Shown here: positions 23,141-30,057 of the stretch, piece after piece | Position numbering within the stretch: position 1 is the first letter of the stretch | How the letters are laid out: every line of letters starts with the position of its first letter | From: a virus | Strand: one strand, 5' to 3' | IMG/VR virus record: IMGVR_UViG_3300024999_000126 | Location: 1-56,190 of that record | DNA: 56,190 nucleotides | Position numbers and translations under genes: made by a program | Notes under the pieces: generated by a model | Database searches by the model: none | What the model was told of the DNA's origin: nothing | What the model saw: only the letters and a program-made list of their open reading frames with translations

Positions 23141-23511
23141 ATTTTATTTATATTTTCTCTAACATCACCCCACATTAGAAATAGCAAACAGCATATAGCA
23201 TGCGCTAAATGATTCAATCCTGTTTCTTTATCAAGCTTTTCACCGCAAATCCAAGCTTTAAAATGTCTCATACCAGCAGCAATATATCTTTTTCTTGCAT
23301 TTGGTACTGTTTTCCAATTATCATCAGTATACTTACCTGACTGGACAACACTCGTTAATACTTTTACTACCTCTTCTACTTGTTCAAAAGGAAGTAAATC
23401 CCATCGAGGTTTTCCACTGTCATACTTAACTCCTGCTGGCTCTAGTGGTTCGAGTGAACCTAGGTCATGCTCATTAGAAAAACGTTCATCAGAGAATAAC
23501 TTTACTGTCAT
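23137..23511 (-). CDS. dATP/dGTP diphosphohydrolase N-terminal-type protein (DUF5664)
   Basis: This 124-residue protein contains 'GVKYDSGKPRWDLLPF', 'WKTVPNARKRYIAAGMRHF' and 'LNHLAHAICCLLFL', a strongly conserved block series of the phage DUF5664 family, which is linked to dNTP diphosphohydrolases. Paired acidic residues and the all-helical pattern fit a MazG-like nucleotide hydrolase. It probably tunes dNTP pools. It overlaps the primase gene by four bases. Confidence 0.78.
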   Translation of the reverse strand: MTVKLFSDERFSNEHDLGSLEPLEPAGVKYDSGKPRWDLLPFEQVEEVVKVLTSVVQSGKYTDDNWKTVPNARKRYIAAGMRHFKAWICGEKLDKETGLNHLAHAICCLLFLMWGDVRENINKI

Positions 23512-24473
23512 ACTAACCTCTTTTCAAGTATTTTTTTTAACTTTAACTGTGTTTCAAACCATGCCCTTTTCCACTGATATTCTGATAAATCTCCTATGTC
23601 TTTAGCCAGCGGTGGAAATTTAAATCTAATAACTTTCTTAAAGTGTTTACGTAAAATTCTAGTTCCTTCTCTCCCTGTTGGAGTATTGTCCAAAGCAGAA
23701 ATTACAACATCAGTATATTCTTTCAATTTTTCAATTTGGTAAGGGGTTATCTTCCAACCAAGAATAGCTACTGAATTTTTAGCTCCATATTGCCATGCTT
23801 TCATTAAATCCAAAGAACCCTCTGTAATCAACACTGGAGCTTCTACTACTGTACCCATGTACGTTAATTTCCTCTTAAATCCCTCTGAATATAAGTACTT
23901 ACGTTCATCATCATTGCCATCTATCCTTCGACATATACTACCTTTAAATTCCTGTTGCTCGTATATTGGGATTAAAACTGGGTATATATCGTTAGGATTC
24001 AGTTTAACGCCAAAGTTTACTAATGTTTCTTTTGAATAACCTCGTTTCTTTAAGTATTTTAAAGCTAGCTTATTTTCTTTAGTGTAAAATCTCCACTTAA
24101 TCTGAGGTAATGAATCGTAGTACAACTGAGAATGAAATAACAATTCTTCGCTTGTCAATTTTTCTTTATCAAATCTTTCTTTCATCATCCCTTCTAGTTC
24201 ATTATCATTAAAATCCCCCGTTTTCATCCTCTTTATTAGTTGCATTGCTTTTAATTCGTTAACACCTTCTATTTGTGCTACCATCTTAATAGCATTACCG
24301 CTAATTCCACATCCAAAACAAAAATAAGTTCCTTTTTCTATATTGATAGATAAGCTAGGATTATGTTCACCATGGAAAGGACAAGGGATTTTTATATCAT
24401 AATCTATAGATACATTAGATTCAAGAAGTTTATAATGTTCTAATACCAACAATAAGTCTATATTGTAATCCAT
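23508..24473 (-). CDS. DNA primase (CHC2 zinc finger and TOPRIM)
   Basis: This 321-residue DnaG-type primase has an N-terminal zinc site 'CPFHGEHNPSLS' ... 'FCFGCGISG' (residues 31-58). Its TOPRIM core has 'VLITEGSLDLMKAW' (catalytic Glu near 214) and 'VISALDNTPTG' (Asp near 257). It lacks a helicase-binding domain of normal size and I find no DnaB-type helicase in the window. It would make primers for the DnaE-type polymerase. It is transcribed from the class II promoter at 24527-24556. Confidence 0.9.
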   Translation of the reverse strand: MDYNIDLLLVLEHYKLLESNVSIDYDIKIPCPFHGEHNPSLSINIEKGTYFCFGCGISGNAIKMVAQIEGVNELKAMQLIKRMKTGDFNDNELEGMMKERFDKEKLTSEELLFHSQLYYDSLPQIKWRFYTKENKLALKYLKKRGYSKETLVNFGVKLNPNDIYPVLIPIYEQQEFKGSICRRIDGNDDERKYLYSEGFKRKLTYMGTVVEAPVLITEGSLDLMKAWQYGAKNSVAILGWKITPYQIEKLKEYTDVVISALDNTPTGREGTRILRKHFKKVIRFKFPPLAKDIGDLSEYQWKRAWFETQLKLKKILEKRLV

Positions 24474-24526
24474 TATATATTTTCTTCTCTCTCTTATTCC
24501 CTCTCTTAATCCCTAATTTATACTAA

Positions 24527-24556
24527 ATATATTCGGAAGATTTGAGATTATTCAAA
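24527..24556 (-). promoter_or_regulatory. Class II promoter before the primase gene
   Basis: TTGAAT (24551-24556), an 18-base spacer AATCTCAAAT-CTTCCGAA and TATATT (24527-24532). The spacer is almost the same as in the SSB promoter. Confidence 0.78.
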
Positions 24557-24604
24557 ATACTTTTAATAAATTTTTAAATATTTTGACATTAAAAATGGGA
24601 CCCC

Positions 24605-24685
24605 CAGCTACCTCTCAGATGAACCTTTAGCTAAGTCTAATATATTTCCATATCGACCTATCTAACGTTTATCTGAGGGTCACTG
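24605..24685 (-). repeat. 81-nt CAG...CTG inverted-repeat element (copy d)
   Basis: Outer arms CAGTGACC / GGTAGCTG and inner arms CTCAGAT / ATCTGAG pair around an AT-rich centre containing AAATATATTAG. The length equals copies at 44361 and 51641. It lies between the small gene at 24713 and the class II promoter of the primase. Confidence 0.7.
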
Positions 24686-24712
24686 AGAACCCCAAGATTA
24701 AAGCAGCCCTTT

Positions 24713-24880
24713 TTACTTAAATATTCGCCGTTTGCGTTGTTTGCAGTAAAAGTCTTTCTCTTTTTCAGTAAGAGTATTGTCTACCATATGTTGCTCGTCA
24801 TTACAATCATCACAATCATTACAAGTGCACCGATATTGTTTTGCAAGTATTTTTAAAAATCGCTTAGCGTTGTCTTGCAT
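24713..24880 (-). CDS. Small Cys/Asp-rich protein from a class I promoter
   Basis: This 55-residue protein has 'CTCNDCDDC', a dense Cys cluster that could bind metal, then a basic tail 'CKQRKRRIFK'. It has its own class I promoter and a leader ending GGGGGAAC. The function is unknown. Confidence 0.65.
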   Translation of the reverse strand: MQDNAKRFLKILAKQYRCTCNDCDDCNDEQHMVDNTLTEKEKDFYCKQRKRRIFK

Positions 24881-24919
24881 TTTGTTCCCCCTTTATAGTA
24901 GGTGTTACCTTGAAGTTCT

Positions 24920-24948
24920 ACTATAAAAAGCTTCTCTTGCATCGTACA
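24920..24948 (-). promoter_or_regulatory. Class I phage promoter
   Basis: TGTACG (24943-24948), a 17-base spacer and TATAGT (24920-24925), then AAGGTAA and GGGGGAAC before the ATG at 24880. Confidence 0.85.
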
Positions 24949-24970
24949 TACTTTTTTATAATTGTTTTTT

Positions 24971-25090
24971 TTAACTTAGTTCTTTCCCCATGTACAACAC
25001 TAAAGCTATTATTGCTATGATTATTGCAAAGTATGCGAAGTCTGGTAGCTCTGCTGCCCAATCCCCTAGTTCGATAAAAGCTAAAAACAT
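24971..25090 (-). CDS. Small membrane protein
   Basis: This 39-residue protein has a hydrophobic helix ('AYFAIIIAIIALVLYMG'). I chose the ATG at 25090 because AGGAG is six bases upstream, whereas the ATG at 25096 touches it. The function is unknown. Confidence 0.55.
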   Translation of the reverse strand: MFLAFIELGDWAAELPDFAYFAIIIAIIALVLYMGKELS

Positions 25091-25099
25091 TGTCATCTC

Positions 25100-25372
25100 C
25101 TATTTAAAAATATCTACCATGTTGTTCATTACATAAAGTAAGTGAATTAACGACTTACCAAAAACTGGAGTTCCTTGAGCTTTAAATACTTCTCTAAGAT
25201 GTATCGCTGCATCTTTAAAAGAATCTAAAATTACTTCACAACCATCGACTTTAACAAAAACAACTTTAGATTCTGAAAACGTACAAACGAGTACTTCAAT
25301 TTCAGCTTCTTCGTCTTTTACTAGTATTTCGAGTTTATTATTGGTCGTTTTCAAGTTAACCACTGCTAACAC
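25100..25372 (-). CDS. Hypothetical protein
   Basis: This protein of up to 90 residues has beta-rich alternation ('NNKLEILVKDEEAEIEVLVC') then a helix. Two GTG starts are possible; the second, at 25363, is better spaced from AGGAGG. It overlaps the upstream gene by a few codons. No family is recognised. Confidence 0.58.
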   Translation of the reverse strand: MLAVVNLKTTNNKLEILVKDEEAEIEVLVCTFSESKVVFVKVDGCEVILDSFKDAAIHLREVFKAQGTPVFGKSLIHLLYVMNNMVDIFK

Positions 25373-25568
25373 CTCCTATCGAGTTAATTTTATTAGCAAA
25401 AAATTCATAATCAGTCTGATTTGACCATTCGATTTCCCACCTACAATTGCTCTCTGGCATCGTTTGAACTCTAGTAATCTTACCATTACAAAACTTAACG
25501 AGCCGAGCTAAAGCTTCACGATAGCTCTTACTTGCATCTTTTGAAAAGATTATTTCTGACCTAATCAA
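25356..25568 (-). CDS. Hypothetical protein
   Basis: This 70-residue alpha/beta protein ('MIRSEIIFSKDASKSYREALARLVKF...') has no motif I can name. It overlaps the next gene, suggesting paired expression. The function is unknown. Confidence 0.58.
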   Translation of the reverse strand: MIRSEIIFSKDASKSYREALARLVKFCNGKITRVQTMPESNCRWEIEWSNQTDYEFFANKINSIGGVSSG

Positions 25569-25634
25569 TTTAACAACCTCCTTAATATTTTGTTCCTGCC
25601 TTTATAGAACTTTTTTTTATTATATAACTCGTTT

Positions 25635-25802
25635 TTATCGGTCTTTAAATAGAATACCTTTTTCTTCAACATGACCTTCGTAATACTCTTTAGCCATTTT
25701 CTCTGCATCAGCTTTGTCCGCATGTATAGATACTAATTCGGGTCGCTGACATTCACATTGTACCTCGCATTCGCAAGGGTCTTGGCAAAATACAACATAC
25801 AC
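25635..25802 (-). CDS. Small Cys-rich protein with uncertain start
   Basis: From a GTG at 25802 the frame encodes 55 residues with 'CQDPCECEVQCEC' followed by a helical tail. The better-placed ATG (with GGGGAAC upstream) is followed by seven A bases and leads into a different frame that stops after 19 codons. Either GTG is used, ribosomes slip on the A-run, or one A is a sequencing error. Confidence 0.5.
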   Translation of the reverse strand: MYVVFCQDPCECEVQCECQRPELVSIHADKADAEKMAKEYYEGHVEEKGILFKDR

Positions 25803-25839
25803 TTTTTTTCATTACTGTTCCCCTTTTTAATATTCTACT

Positions 25840-26289
25840 TTAATATTTTGAACTAGTTTCATTCAACAGACGATTTGTGATATACGTTATAAATGCAACG
25901 CGTTGTGACCGCGGGGTGCTTCTAGTTAAGTTGATTATTTGCTGTATTATAATTTCTAGCTTGTCATTCTTTTTAGCAGCACGTTCTTGTGTTATAAGAG
26001 AAAGTGTTGCCAGAGATGCACGATTATTAGCTGATAGTTTATTAACTAAGTCTTTATCGTCAGAAGCTATTCCAGTGAATCGTGGAGTGCCAAGTAGAAA
26101 AACTTTTTCGCCTTCTTGCCTCTCAACTTTTGCTTCATAAATATAACCTACAGAGTAAGAGCTACTTGCTTTAAATAAAAGTTCATTGCCGTTTTTATCA
26201 ATCCACAAATGTATGCGCTTGTTAGTTTTTGAAACTCGAGTACCTCCAAAAATCCAACTTTCAATAGTTACATTATCTTTCTTGTCCAT
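25840..26289 (-). CDS. Hypothetical protein
   Basis: This 149-residue protein starts 'MDKKDNVTIESW'. The ATG at 26289 has GGGGGAGCC upstream, so I prefer it over a longer frame reaching 26388. The first half is beta-rich ('RIHLWIDKNGNELLFKASSSY'), the second helical. No family is recognised. It is downstream of the class I promoter at 26572-26600. Confidence 0.6.
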   Translation of the reverse strand: MDKKDNVTIESWIFGGTRVSKTNKRIHLWIDKNGNELLFKASSSYSVGYIYEAKVERQEGEKVFLLGTPRFTGIASDDKDLVNKLSANNRASLATLSLITQERAAKKNDKLEIIIQQIINLTRSTPRSQRVAFITYITNRLLNETSSKY

Positions 26290-26308
26290 TATGGCTCCCC
26301 CTAGCTTA

Positions 26309-26530
26309 TTATATAAATTTCTCATTCTCGCCAAGAATATGATATTGACTAAGAAACTCTGCATCATTCTCAAAAACTCTTGAAACACATCTTGTTCCTC
26401 TGTGTAAATTCATTGTCACTCTAAGAAAATATGTTTTTCCACTAAGTATGTCTCTTTTAATGTCTGTTATGATACCTTTGTGAGCAGTCTTAAGCTCTTT
26501 AACGTGTGTGCCAACAACAAACTTTTTCAT
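26309..26530 (-). CDS. Hypothetical small protein, KOW/SH3-like pattern
   Basis: This 73-residue protein opens 'MKKFVVGTHVKELKTAHKGIITDIKRD', a pattern like a KOW or SH3-type barrel. It is expressed from a class I promoter. The function is unknown. Confidence 0.62.
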   Translation of the reverse strand: MKKFVVGTHVKELKTAHKGIITDIKRDILSGKTYFLRVTMNLHRGTRCVSRVFENDAEFLSQYHILGENEKFI

Positions 26531-26571
26531 TTTTTAGTTCCCCCTAAAGCTGACATTTATATTGTGATTCC

Positions 26572-26600
26572 AATATACTACGGCTAAGCAGACACGTACA
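26572..26600 (-). promoter_or_regulatory. Class I phage promoter
   Basis: TGTACG (26595-26600), a 17-base spacer and TATATT (26572-26577), with GGGGGAAC near the ATG at 26530. The AAGGTAAA leader block is not conserved in this copy. Confidence 0.78.
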
Positions 26601-26729
26601 CTACTTTTTTTATTTTTTTATAAATATTCAGTGTTCATCAGATGAAGCCTAAGCAACCTACAGAATATTGACATATGTTTTATCATCTATAGTTTTTACA
26701 TTAAGCATGCTTTAACTGAATATAAAAGA

Positions 26730-26747
26730 GAAGGACCGAAGCCCTTC
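26730..26747 (-). terminator. Rho-independent terminator
   Basis: On the minus strand, GAAGG-GCTTCGGT-CCTTC is followed by TCTTTTATATT. It ends the transcript of the gene at 26781 and shields the class I promoter downstream. Confidence 0.75.
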
Positions 26748-26780
26748 CCATAATAAGATAATAAGGGGGTATTATCTTAG

Positions 26781-26981
26781 TTATCTCTTGCCCATTATGT
26801 TTTTCATCGATTTAAGAAGCTCTATCAATTCATCAGCTTGTTCCATAGCATCTGGCATTCTTGATATTTTACCTTCCATTACTTTTGTGAAGTTTTTGAC
26901 AAACTCTTTAGATGTTTCATTAAAAGTAAATGCCGCATTTTTTACTTTAGCTTCTTTAATTGCCTCTTTAGCTGATTTCAT
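26781..26981 (-). CDS. Hypothetical helical protein
   Basis: This 66-residue, Lys/Glu-rich, all-helical protein ends 'LKSMKNIMGKR' and has no known motif. It is followed by a hairpin terminator, so it is the last gene of its unit, which begins at 27398. Confidence 0.6.
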   Translation of the reverse strand: MKSAKEAIKEAKVKNAAFTFNETSKEFVKNFTKVMEGKISRMPDAMEQADELIELLKSMKNIMGKR

Positions 26982-27053
26982 TTTAGTCCTCTCATGATAG
27001 TTAGTTTACTATTCAATTGAGCTCTCTGAGATGAGAGCTCTCAGAATGTTAAA

Positions 27054-27398
27054 CTACTTTTTCTTTTTAGCCATAATTTCTTCACATTCTTCTTTGCGTT
27101 GAATTAAGCGTTCTTCTCTTTCTTGAACTTTTTTAAGCTCTTCTTGATATTTATCTAAAAGCCATTGCTTTGTGTTTACTATGCCTTGCATCTCTTTGTC
27201 AAAATTCTTTAGAGTTTCGTTAGCAAAATATCTTTCATCTGCGTATATACTGTAACCACCGCTATCTGATTTAACCCAAACTGCCTTACATCCATCTTTC
27301 TTAATTTCAGCCATTCTTGCTTCAATAGCTTCATCTTTCCATCTGCTGTAAATTCCTGTAAATTGATAATCTCTGTTTCTTGCTTCTCTCTCGTTCAT
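27054..27398 (-). CDS. Hypothetical charged coiled-coil protein
   Basis: This 114-residue protein has an alpha/beta N-terminal half ('AVWVKSDSGGYSIYADE') and then a long Lys/Glu-rich coiled-coil ending in KKKK. It is driven by a class I promoter with a full AAGGTAAA/GGGGGAACC leader. The function is unknown. Confidence 0.65.
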   Translation of the reverse strand: MNEREARNRDYQFTGIYSRWKDEAIEARMAEIKKDGCKAVWVKSDSGGYSIYADERYFANETLKNFDKEMQGIVNTKQWLLDKYQEELKKVQEREERLIQRKEECEEIMAKKKK

Positions 27399-27440
27399 TC
27401 CCGGTTCCCCCTTAAATCCTAGCGTTTACCTTATAGTCTT

Positions 27441-27469
27441 AGTATAAACCACTGTGCGCTATTCGTACA
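27441..27469 (-). promoter_or_regulatory. Class I phage promoter
   Basis: TGTACG (27464-27469), a 17-base spacer and TATACT (27441-27446), then AAGGTAAA and GGGGGAACC before the ATG at 27398. Confidence 0.87.
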
Positions 27470-27496
27470 TACTTTCTTAAAAAAATAATAAAATAA

Positions 27497-27522
27497 GAGA
27501 GAGGCTATGGTGGGCCCCTCTC
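27497..27522 (-). terminator. Rho-independent terminator
   Basis: On the minus strand, GAGAGGGGC / GCCTCTCTC (nine pairs, one wobble) is followed by TTATTTTATTATTTTTTT, placed after the gene at 27537. Confidence 0.88.
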
Positions 27523-27536
27523 CAAGTTTATCGACC

Positions 27537-27827
27537 TTATGCTGTTTTTAATTTAACTTTGTCCTCTCTTTTAATCCATTCATCTCTCAGAGCATCTAAT
27601 CCTAATGGCATATTTTTGAACTTTTTACGAGACATCTTGAAAAAGCCTTCTAAGTATATAACCATGTCTCTAGGATTTAAGAACGTATGCTCCATTTCAT
27701 GGCCTGAATAACCTCCCTTCACTTTAGTTTCTCCGTCGCTTTCAACAACGATATCAAATTGTGCATGCATATCTTTGCCAAAAGCCATTAACGTGTAATG
27801 TATCTTTTTCTCTAACAAACTAAACAC
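27537..27827 (-). CDS. Hypothetical protein
   Basis: This 96-residue protein ('MFSLLEKKIHYTLMAFGKD...') has alternating strands in the first 50 residues and a helical C-terminus. No family is recognised. It is the last gene before a strong terminator. Confidence 0.62.
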   Translation of the reverse strand: MFSLLEKKIHYTLMAFGKDMHAQFDIVVESDGETKVKGGYSGHEMEHTFLNPRDMVIYLEGFFKMSRKKFKNMPLGLDALRDEWIKREDKVKLKTA

Positions 27828-27835
27828 CTCCTTTA

Positions 27836-27949
27836 CTAATCCCTGGCTCTGTACTTTCGACCTTTACCTCCTAGCTTATCGAGAAATGCCATAGCTATGA
27901 ATCCGTAAGCTAAGATTGTCTGTAAATCTAATCCGTCGATGCCTTCCAT
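27836..27949 (-). CDS. Tiny amphipathic/membrane protein
   Basis: This 37-residue protein has a hydrophobic middle ('TILAYGFIAMAFL') and basic tail. The ATG has AAAGGAGG seven bases upstream, an excellent site, which is the main support. The function is unknown. Confidence 0.58.
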   Translation of the reverse strand: MEGIDGLDLQTILAYGFIAMAFLDKLGGKGRKYRARD

Positions 27950-28065
27950 TTGAATCCTCCTTTCCGATAATTTGTTTCATATTAGTATTATCGGCTTCAG
28001 ATGTCAAAAGGTTTAATGTTTTTTTAATTTATTTTAATTAAGATGTAAGAAATGTTGTAAGAGTA

Positions 28066-28094
28066 TGTACGACATACGTGCAACCCTTTATAAT
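28066..28094 (+). promoter_or_regulatory. Class I phage promoter on the plus strand
   Basis: TGTACG (28066-28071), a 17-base spacer and a perfect TATAAT (28089-28094), then AAGGTAAA and GGGGAACC before the ATG at 28137. Confidence 0.9.
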
Positions 28095-28136
28095 AGAACT
28101 GTAAGGTAAAACATTTAAGAGAGAGGGGAACCAACA

Positions 28137-28340
28137 ATGAGTAAGCCAAGTATTGGAACCATCAGGCTTGCAGAACCAGAAGGAAATGCTTTTACTATCA
28201 TGAGTCGTACGCAGAATGCTCTTAAGAAAGCGGGGTATACTGTAGAACACGTTCAAGAGTATTTGACTAAAGCTACTTCTGGTGATTACGAGAACTTGAA
28301 GAAAGTTACAGAAGAATACGTAGACGTAACTTGGCTGTAA
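28137..28340 (+). CDS. Conserved small phage protein, only plus-strand gene
   Basis: This 67-residue protein has 'GNAFTIMSRTQNALKKAG' followed by 'KATSGDYENLKKVTEEYVDV'. The 'NAF.I......AL..AG' plus 'ATSGDY..L' pattern is one I recognise from many short phage and plasmid proteins of unknown function. It has a perfect class I promoter, and a terminator right after the stop. Transcription opposes the holin-amidase genes across a bidirectional terminator at 28410-28432. Confidence 0.85.
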   Translation: MSKPSIGTIRLAEPEGNAFTIMSRTQNALKKAGYTVEHVQEYLTKATSGDYENLKKVTEEYVDVTWL

Positions 28341-28352
28341 GCTAAACTTAAG

Positions 28353-28373
28353 GGGAGGGAAACCTCCCTTTTT
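28353..28373 (+). terminator. Rho-independent terminator of the plus-strand gene
   Basis: GGGAGG-GAAA-CCTCCC followed by TTTTT, 12 bases after the stop codon at 28340. Confidence 0.92.
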
Positions 28374-28409
28374 GTTGTTTAAAAATAATTGTAGCAGAAA
28401 ACAAATAAA

Positions 28410-28432
28410 CTGGAGGGAATTTAACCCTCCAG
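28410..28432. terminator. Bidirectional terminator between converging units
   Basis: CTGGAGGG-AATTTAA-CCCTCCAG has TTTTTAT on the plus side and TTTATTTGT on the minus side. It separates the plus-strand gene from the minus-strand lysis genes. Confidence 0.9.
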
Positions 28433-28460
28433 TTTTTATATGCACGTGTTTCAAAGTATA

Positions 28461-28748
28461 TTATGTTTTAGATGGCTTGTATGAACCAAAGAAGTCACTA
28501 ACATAGTTGGGACCACGAGCTAGAATAATTGTACCCATGAAATATCCAAACCACAGTGTTAACTGAGGATACTGACCTTCTACCCCCAACATTGTAAGAG
28601 GATTAAATCCTGTTGCAATAGTAGCTATAGTTGAGATAATAAGAGAAGCCCATACCCATGTGCTTTTACGATATTCAGCTTTGAACCACTGAACTAGCCC
28701 TTCAACGAAAACAGCTATCATTAGTATCATAACAATATCTTGCATCAT
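28461..28748 (-). CDS. Holin-like membrane protein
   Basis: This 95-residue protein has three hydrophobic segments (about residues 2-18, 31-48 and 66-80) and a short charged C-terminus. Its position is downstream of the amidase and before a strong terminator. Size and topology fit a class I-type phage holin that permeabilises the membrane for endolysin release. No specific family signature is visible. Confidence 0.75.
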   Translation of the reverse strand: MMQDIVMILMIAVFVEGLVQWFKAEYRKSTWVWASLIISTIATIATGFNPLTMLGVEGQYPQLTLWFGYFMGTIILARGPNYVSDFFGSYKPSKT

Positions 28749-28783
28749 ATTTTTTCACCTCCTTTAGTTAGACTAAGATTACT

Positions 28784-29011
28784 TTATGCAGATATGCCCT
28801 CAGCTATATCGTTATTTTCTTTTTCTTCGTAGCTTGTACAATCGAAAATAACAGTACCATTACTCCATGTTGGCATACCACTATCAACCGCATGAAGAAT
28901 CTGCGTTATAGGATATGCCATCTTACCGGCTGCGCATGGCGACTTAGCACAAGTTACACATTTGCCCTCATCATTTTGTTTGATTTTTGCACCCCAAGTC
29001 AAACTGTTCAC
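28784..29011 (-). CDS. Hypothetical Cys-containing protein
   Basis: This 75-residue protein has 'CVTCAKSPCAAGK' and one more Cys. Its context between amidase and holin could suggest a lysis accessory, but no membrane segment or signal peptide is seen. An 80-nt inverted-repeat element lies 27 bases upstream of its start. Confidence 0.6.
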   Translation of the reverse strand: MNSLTWGAKIKQNDEGKCVTCAKSPCAAGKMAYPITQILHAVDSGMPTWSNGTVIFDCTSYEEKENNDIAEGISA

Positions 29012-29038
29012 CTCCTTAAGCTATATATTTGAATCACT

Positions 29039-29118
29039 CAGATTCATTCTTAGCATAGTAAGATTGTCGTCATATACTATTATTATAAGCATAATTAAGT
29101 CCTAACAGGATGAATCTG
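29039..29118 (-). repeat. 80-nt CAG...CTG inverted-repeat element (copy c)
   Basis: Arms CAGATTCAT / ATGAATCTG (nine perfect pairs plus two after a mismatch) flank an AT-rich centre with AATAGTATATGAC. It lies between the amidase stop and the gene at 29011. Confidence 0.72.
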
Positions 29119-29159
29119 GTAAACCATGAAATAACCTTGATAAGTCTATCGACTATGTA

Positions 29160-29879
29160 CTAAGGAGTATTTCTTTCAACATGATAGCTTGCTTTATAAT
29201 ATCTGGCTGCCTCTTCTATGACCAAGAGAGAGCTTAATGTTGCAATTACACTAAGAGTTTTATCGTCATCAGAGGGATATAGGGAAAACCCAGACCCATT
29301 GTTTATAAGAGCTATCTTTTTTTCAATAGCTGGTTTGAAGTCTTTTATTTGACCTCTAACAAATATTGTTATTTTAAAAGTTGGTTCAGTAATAGTCACT
29401 TTAGTTCCCCCTCCATAACATACGGACCAGAACTTTTCCCATGGGAAGTTAGAAGCTAAGTCGCTTTTTCTTCCAACAGGAATTGCTATAGCTTTGTGGT
29501 CTTTAATTCCTTCTTTGGGTATCTTGTACATGCTTAACAGGTAAGCAATAGTCTTTATTTGAGCATCGGTAAACGAGTCTTTTCCGTTACCTAAGTTTTC
29601 AAATTCAAAGCCTATTGTGTCATTATTTCCCCAACCAGCAATAGCTCTTCCAGTATGATAAGCTGCATGCATAGGGTGGACAAGCATATAAGCATCACCA
29701 TTCTTGGCTATTTCATAATGACACGATACGTAATTATCGTCTTTAGCTGTAAGTGTTGCTATGTCTCCTGCAAGCCTACCAGCACTATGATGTAATACTG
29801 CTTTCTTGGGTATAGGTCTGATAACTCTGTTAAAATCGGGGCTTTTATAAGTTGTTATAATTTTAATTCCTTCTGACAC
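29160..29879 (-). CDS. Endolysin: N-acetylmuramoyl-L-alanine amidase (Amidase_2/PGRP)
   Basis: This 239-residue enzyme cleaves the bond between muramic acid and the stem peptide. Amidase_2 landmarks are visible: 'KKAVLHHSAGR' (zinc His), 'VSCHYEIAKNGDAYMLV', 'AYHTGRA' (second His), 'TIGFEFEN', and 'IKDHKAIAIPVGRKSD' with the last His and the catalytic Lys/Asp area. The C-terminal ~60 residues are a separate, unrecognised domain, possibly wall binding. The start is GTG. No signal peptide is present, so release depends on the holin. Confidence 0.9.
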   Translation of the reverse strand: MSEGIKIITTYKSPDFNRVIRPIPKKAVLHHSAGRLAGDIATLTAKDDNYVSCHYEIAKNGDAYMLVHPMHAAYHTGRAIAGWGNNDTIGFEFENLGNGKDSFTDAQIKTIAYLLSMYKIPKEGIKDHKAIAIPVGRKSDLASNFPWEKFWSVCYGGGTKVTITEPTFKITIFVRGQIKDFKPAIEKKIALINNGSGFSLYPSDDDKTLSVIATLSSLLVIEEAARYYKASYHVERNTP

Positions 29880-29881
29880 TA

Positions 29882-30055
29882 TTACTCACCCTTCCCATTA
29901 GTTCCTTTTTTAAGGTAGATACCAAAAGCTAGCCCGAATACTGAACCAATTATCCCAGCTATGAAAGGGTCTGTTTTTGTTCCTGCAATACACCCGTATA
30001 TTGCTAAAAAAACAAAGATTCCCAATGTTACATATATTACCCATAGCTGAGCCAT
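29882..30055 (-). CDS. Small membrane protein of the lysis module
   Basis: This 57-residue protein has two hydrophobic helices ('WVIYVTLGIFVFLAIYGCIAG' region and 'FIAGIIGSVFGLAFGIYL') and a short basic tail. The topology is holin-like, and it sits directly upstream of the amidase, so it may be a second holin or antiholin. Confidence 0.6.
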   Translation of the reverse strand: MAQLWVIYVTLGIFVFLAIYGCIAGTKTDPFIAGIIGSVFGLAFGIYLKKGTNGKGE

Positions 30056-30057
30056 TT

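Noticed and set aside
19770-23511. Z-genome (2-aminoadenine) pathway suggested by an HD hydrolase and a DUF5664 protein
   Set aside because: The essential PurZ (adenylosuccinate-synthetase-like) enzyme is not found, and the polymerase is DnaE-type rather than the DpoZ type linked to that system.
26624-26723. Fifth copy of the CAG...CTG inverted-repeat family (ATATTCAGT / ACTGAATAT)
   Set aside because: The arms pair, but CAG-to-CTG length is 90 rather than 80-81, and pairing extends outward rather than inward. It also lies next to a terminator, so it is not included.
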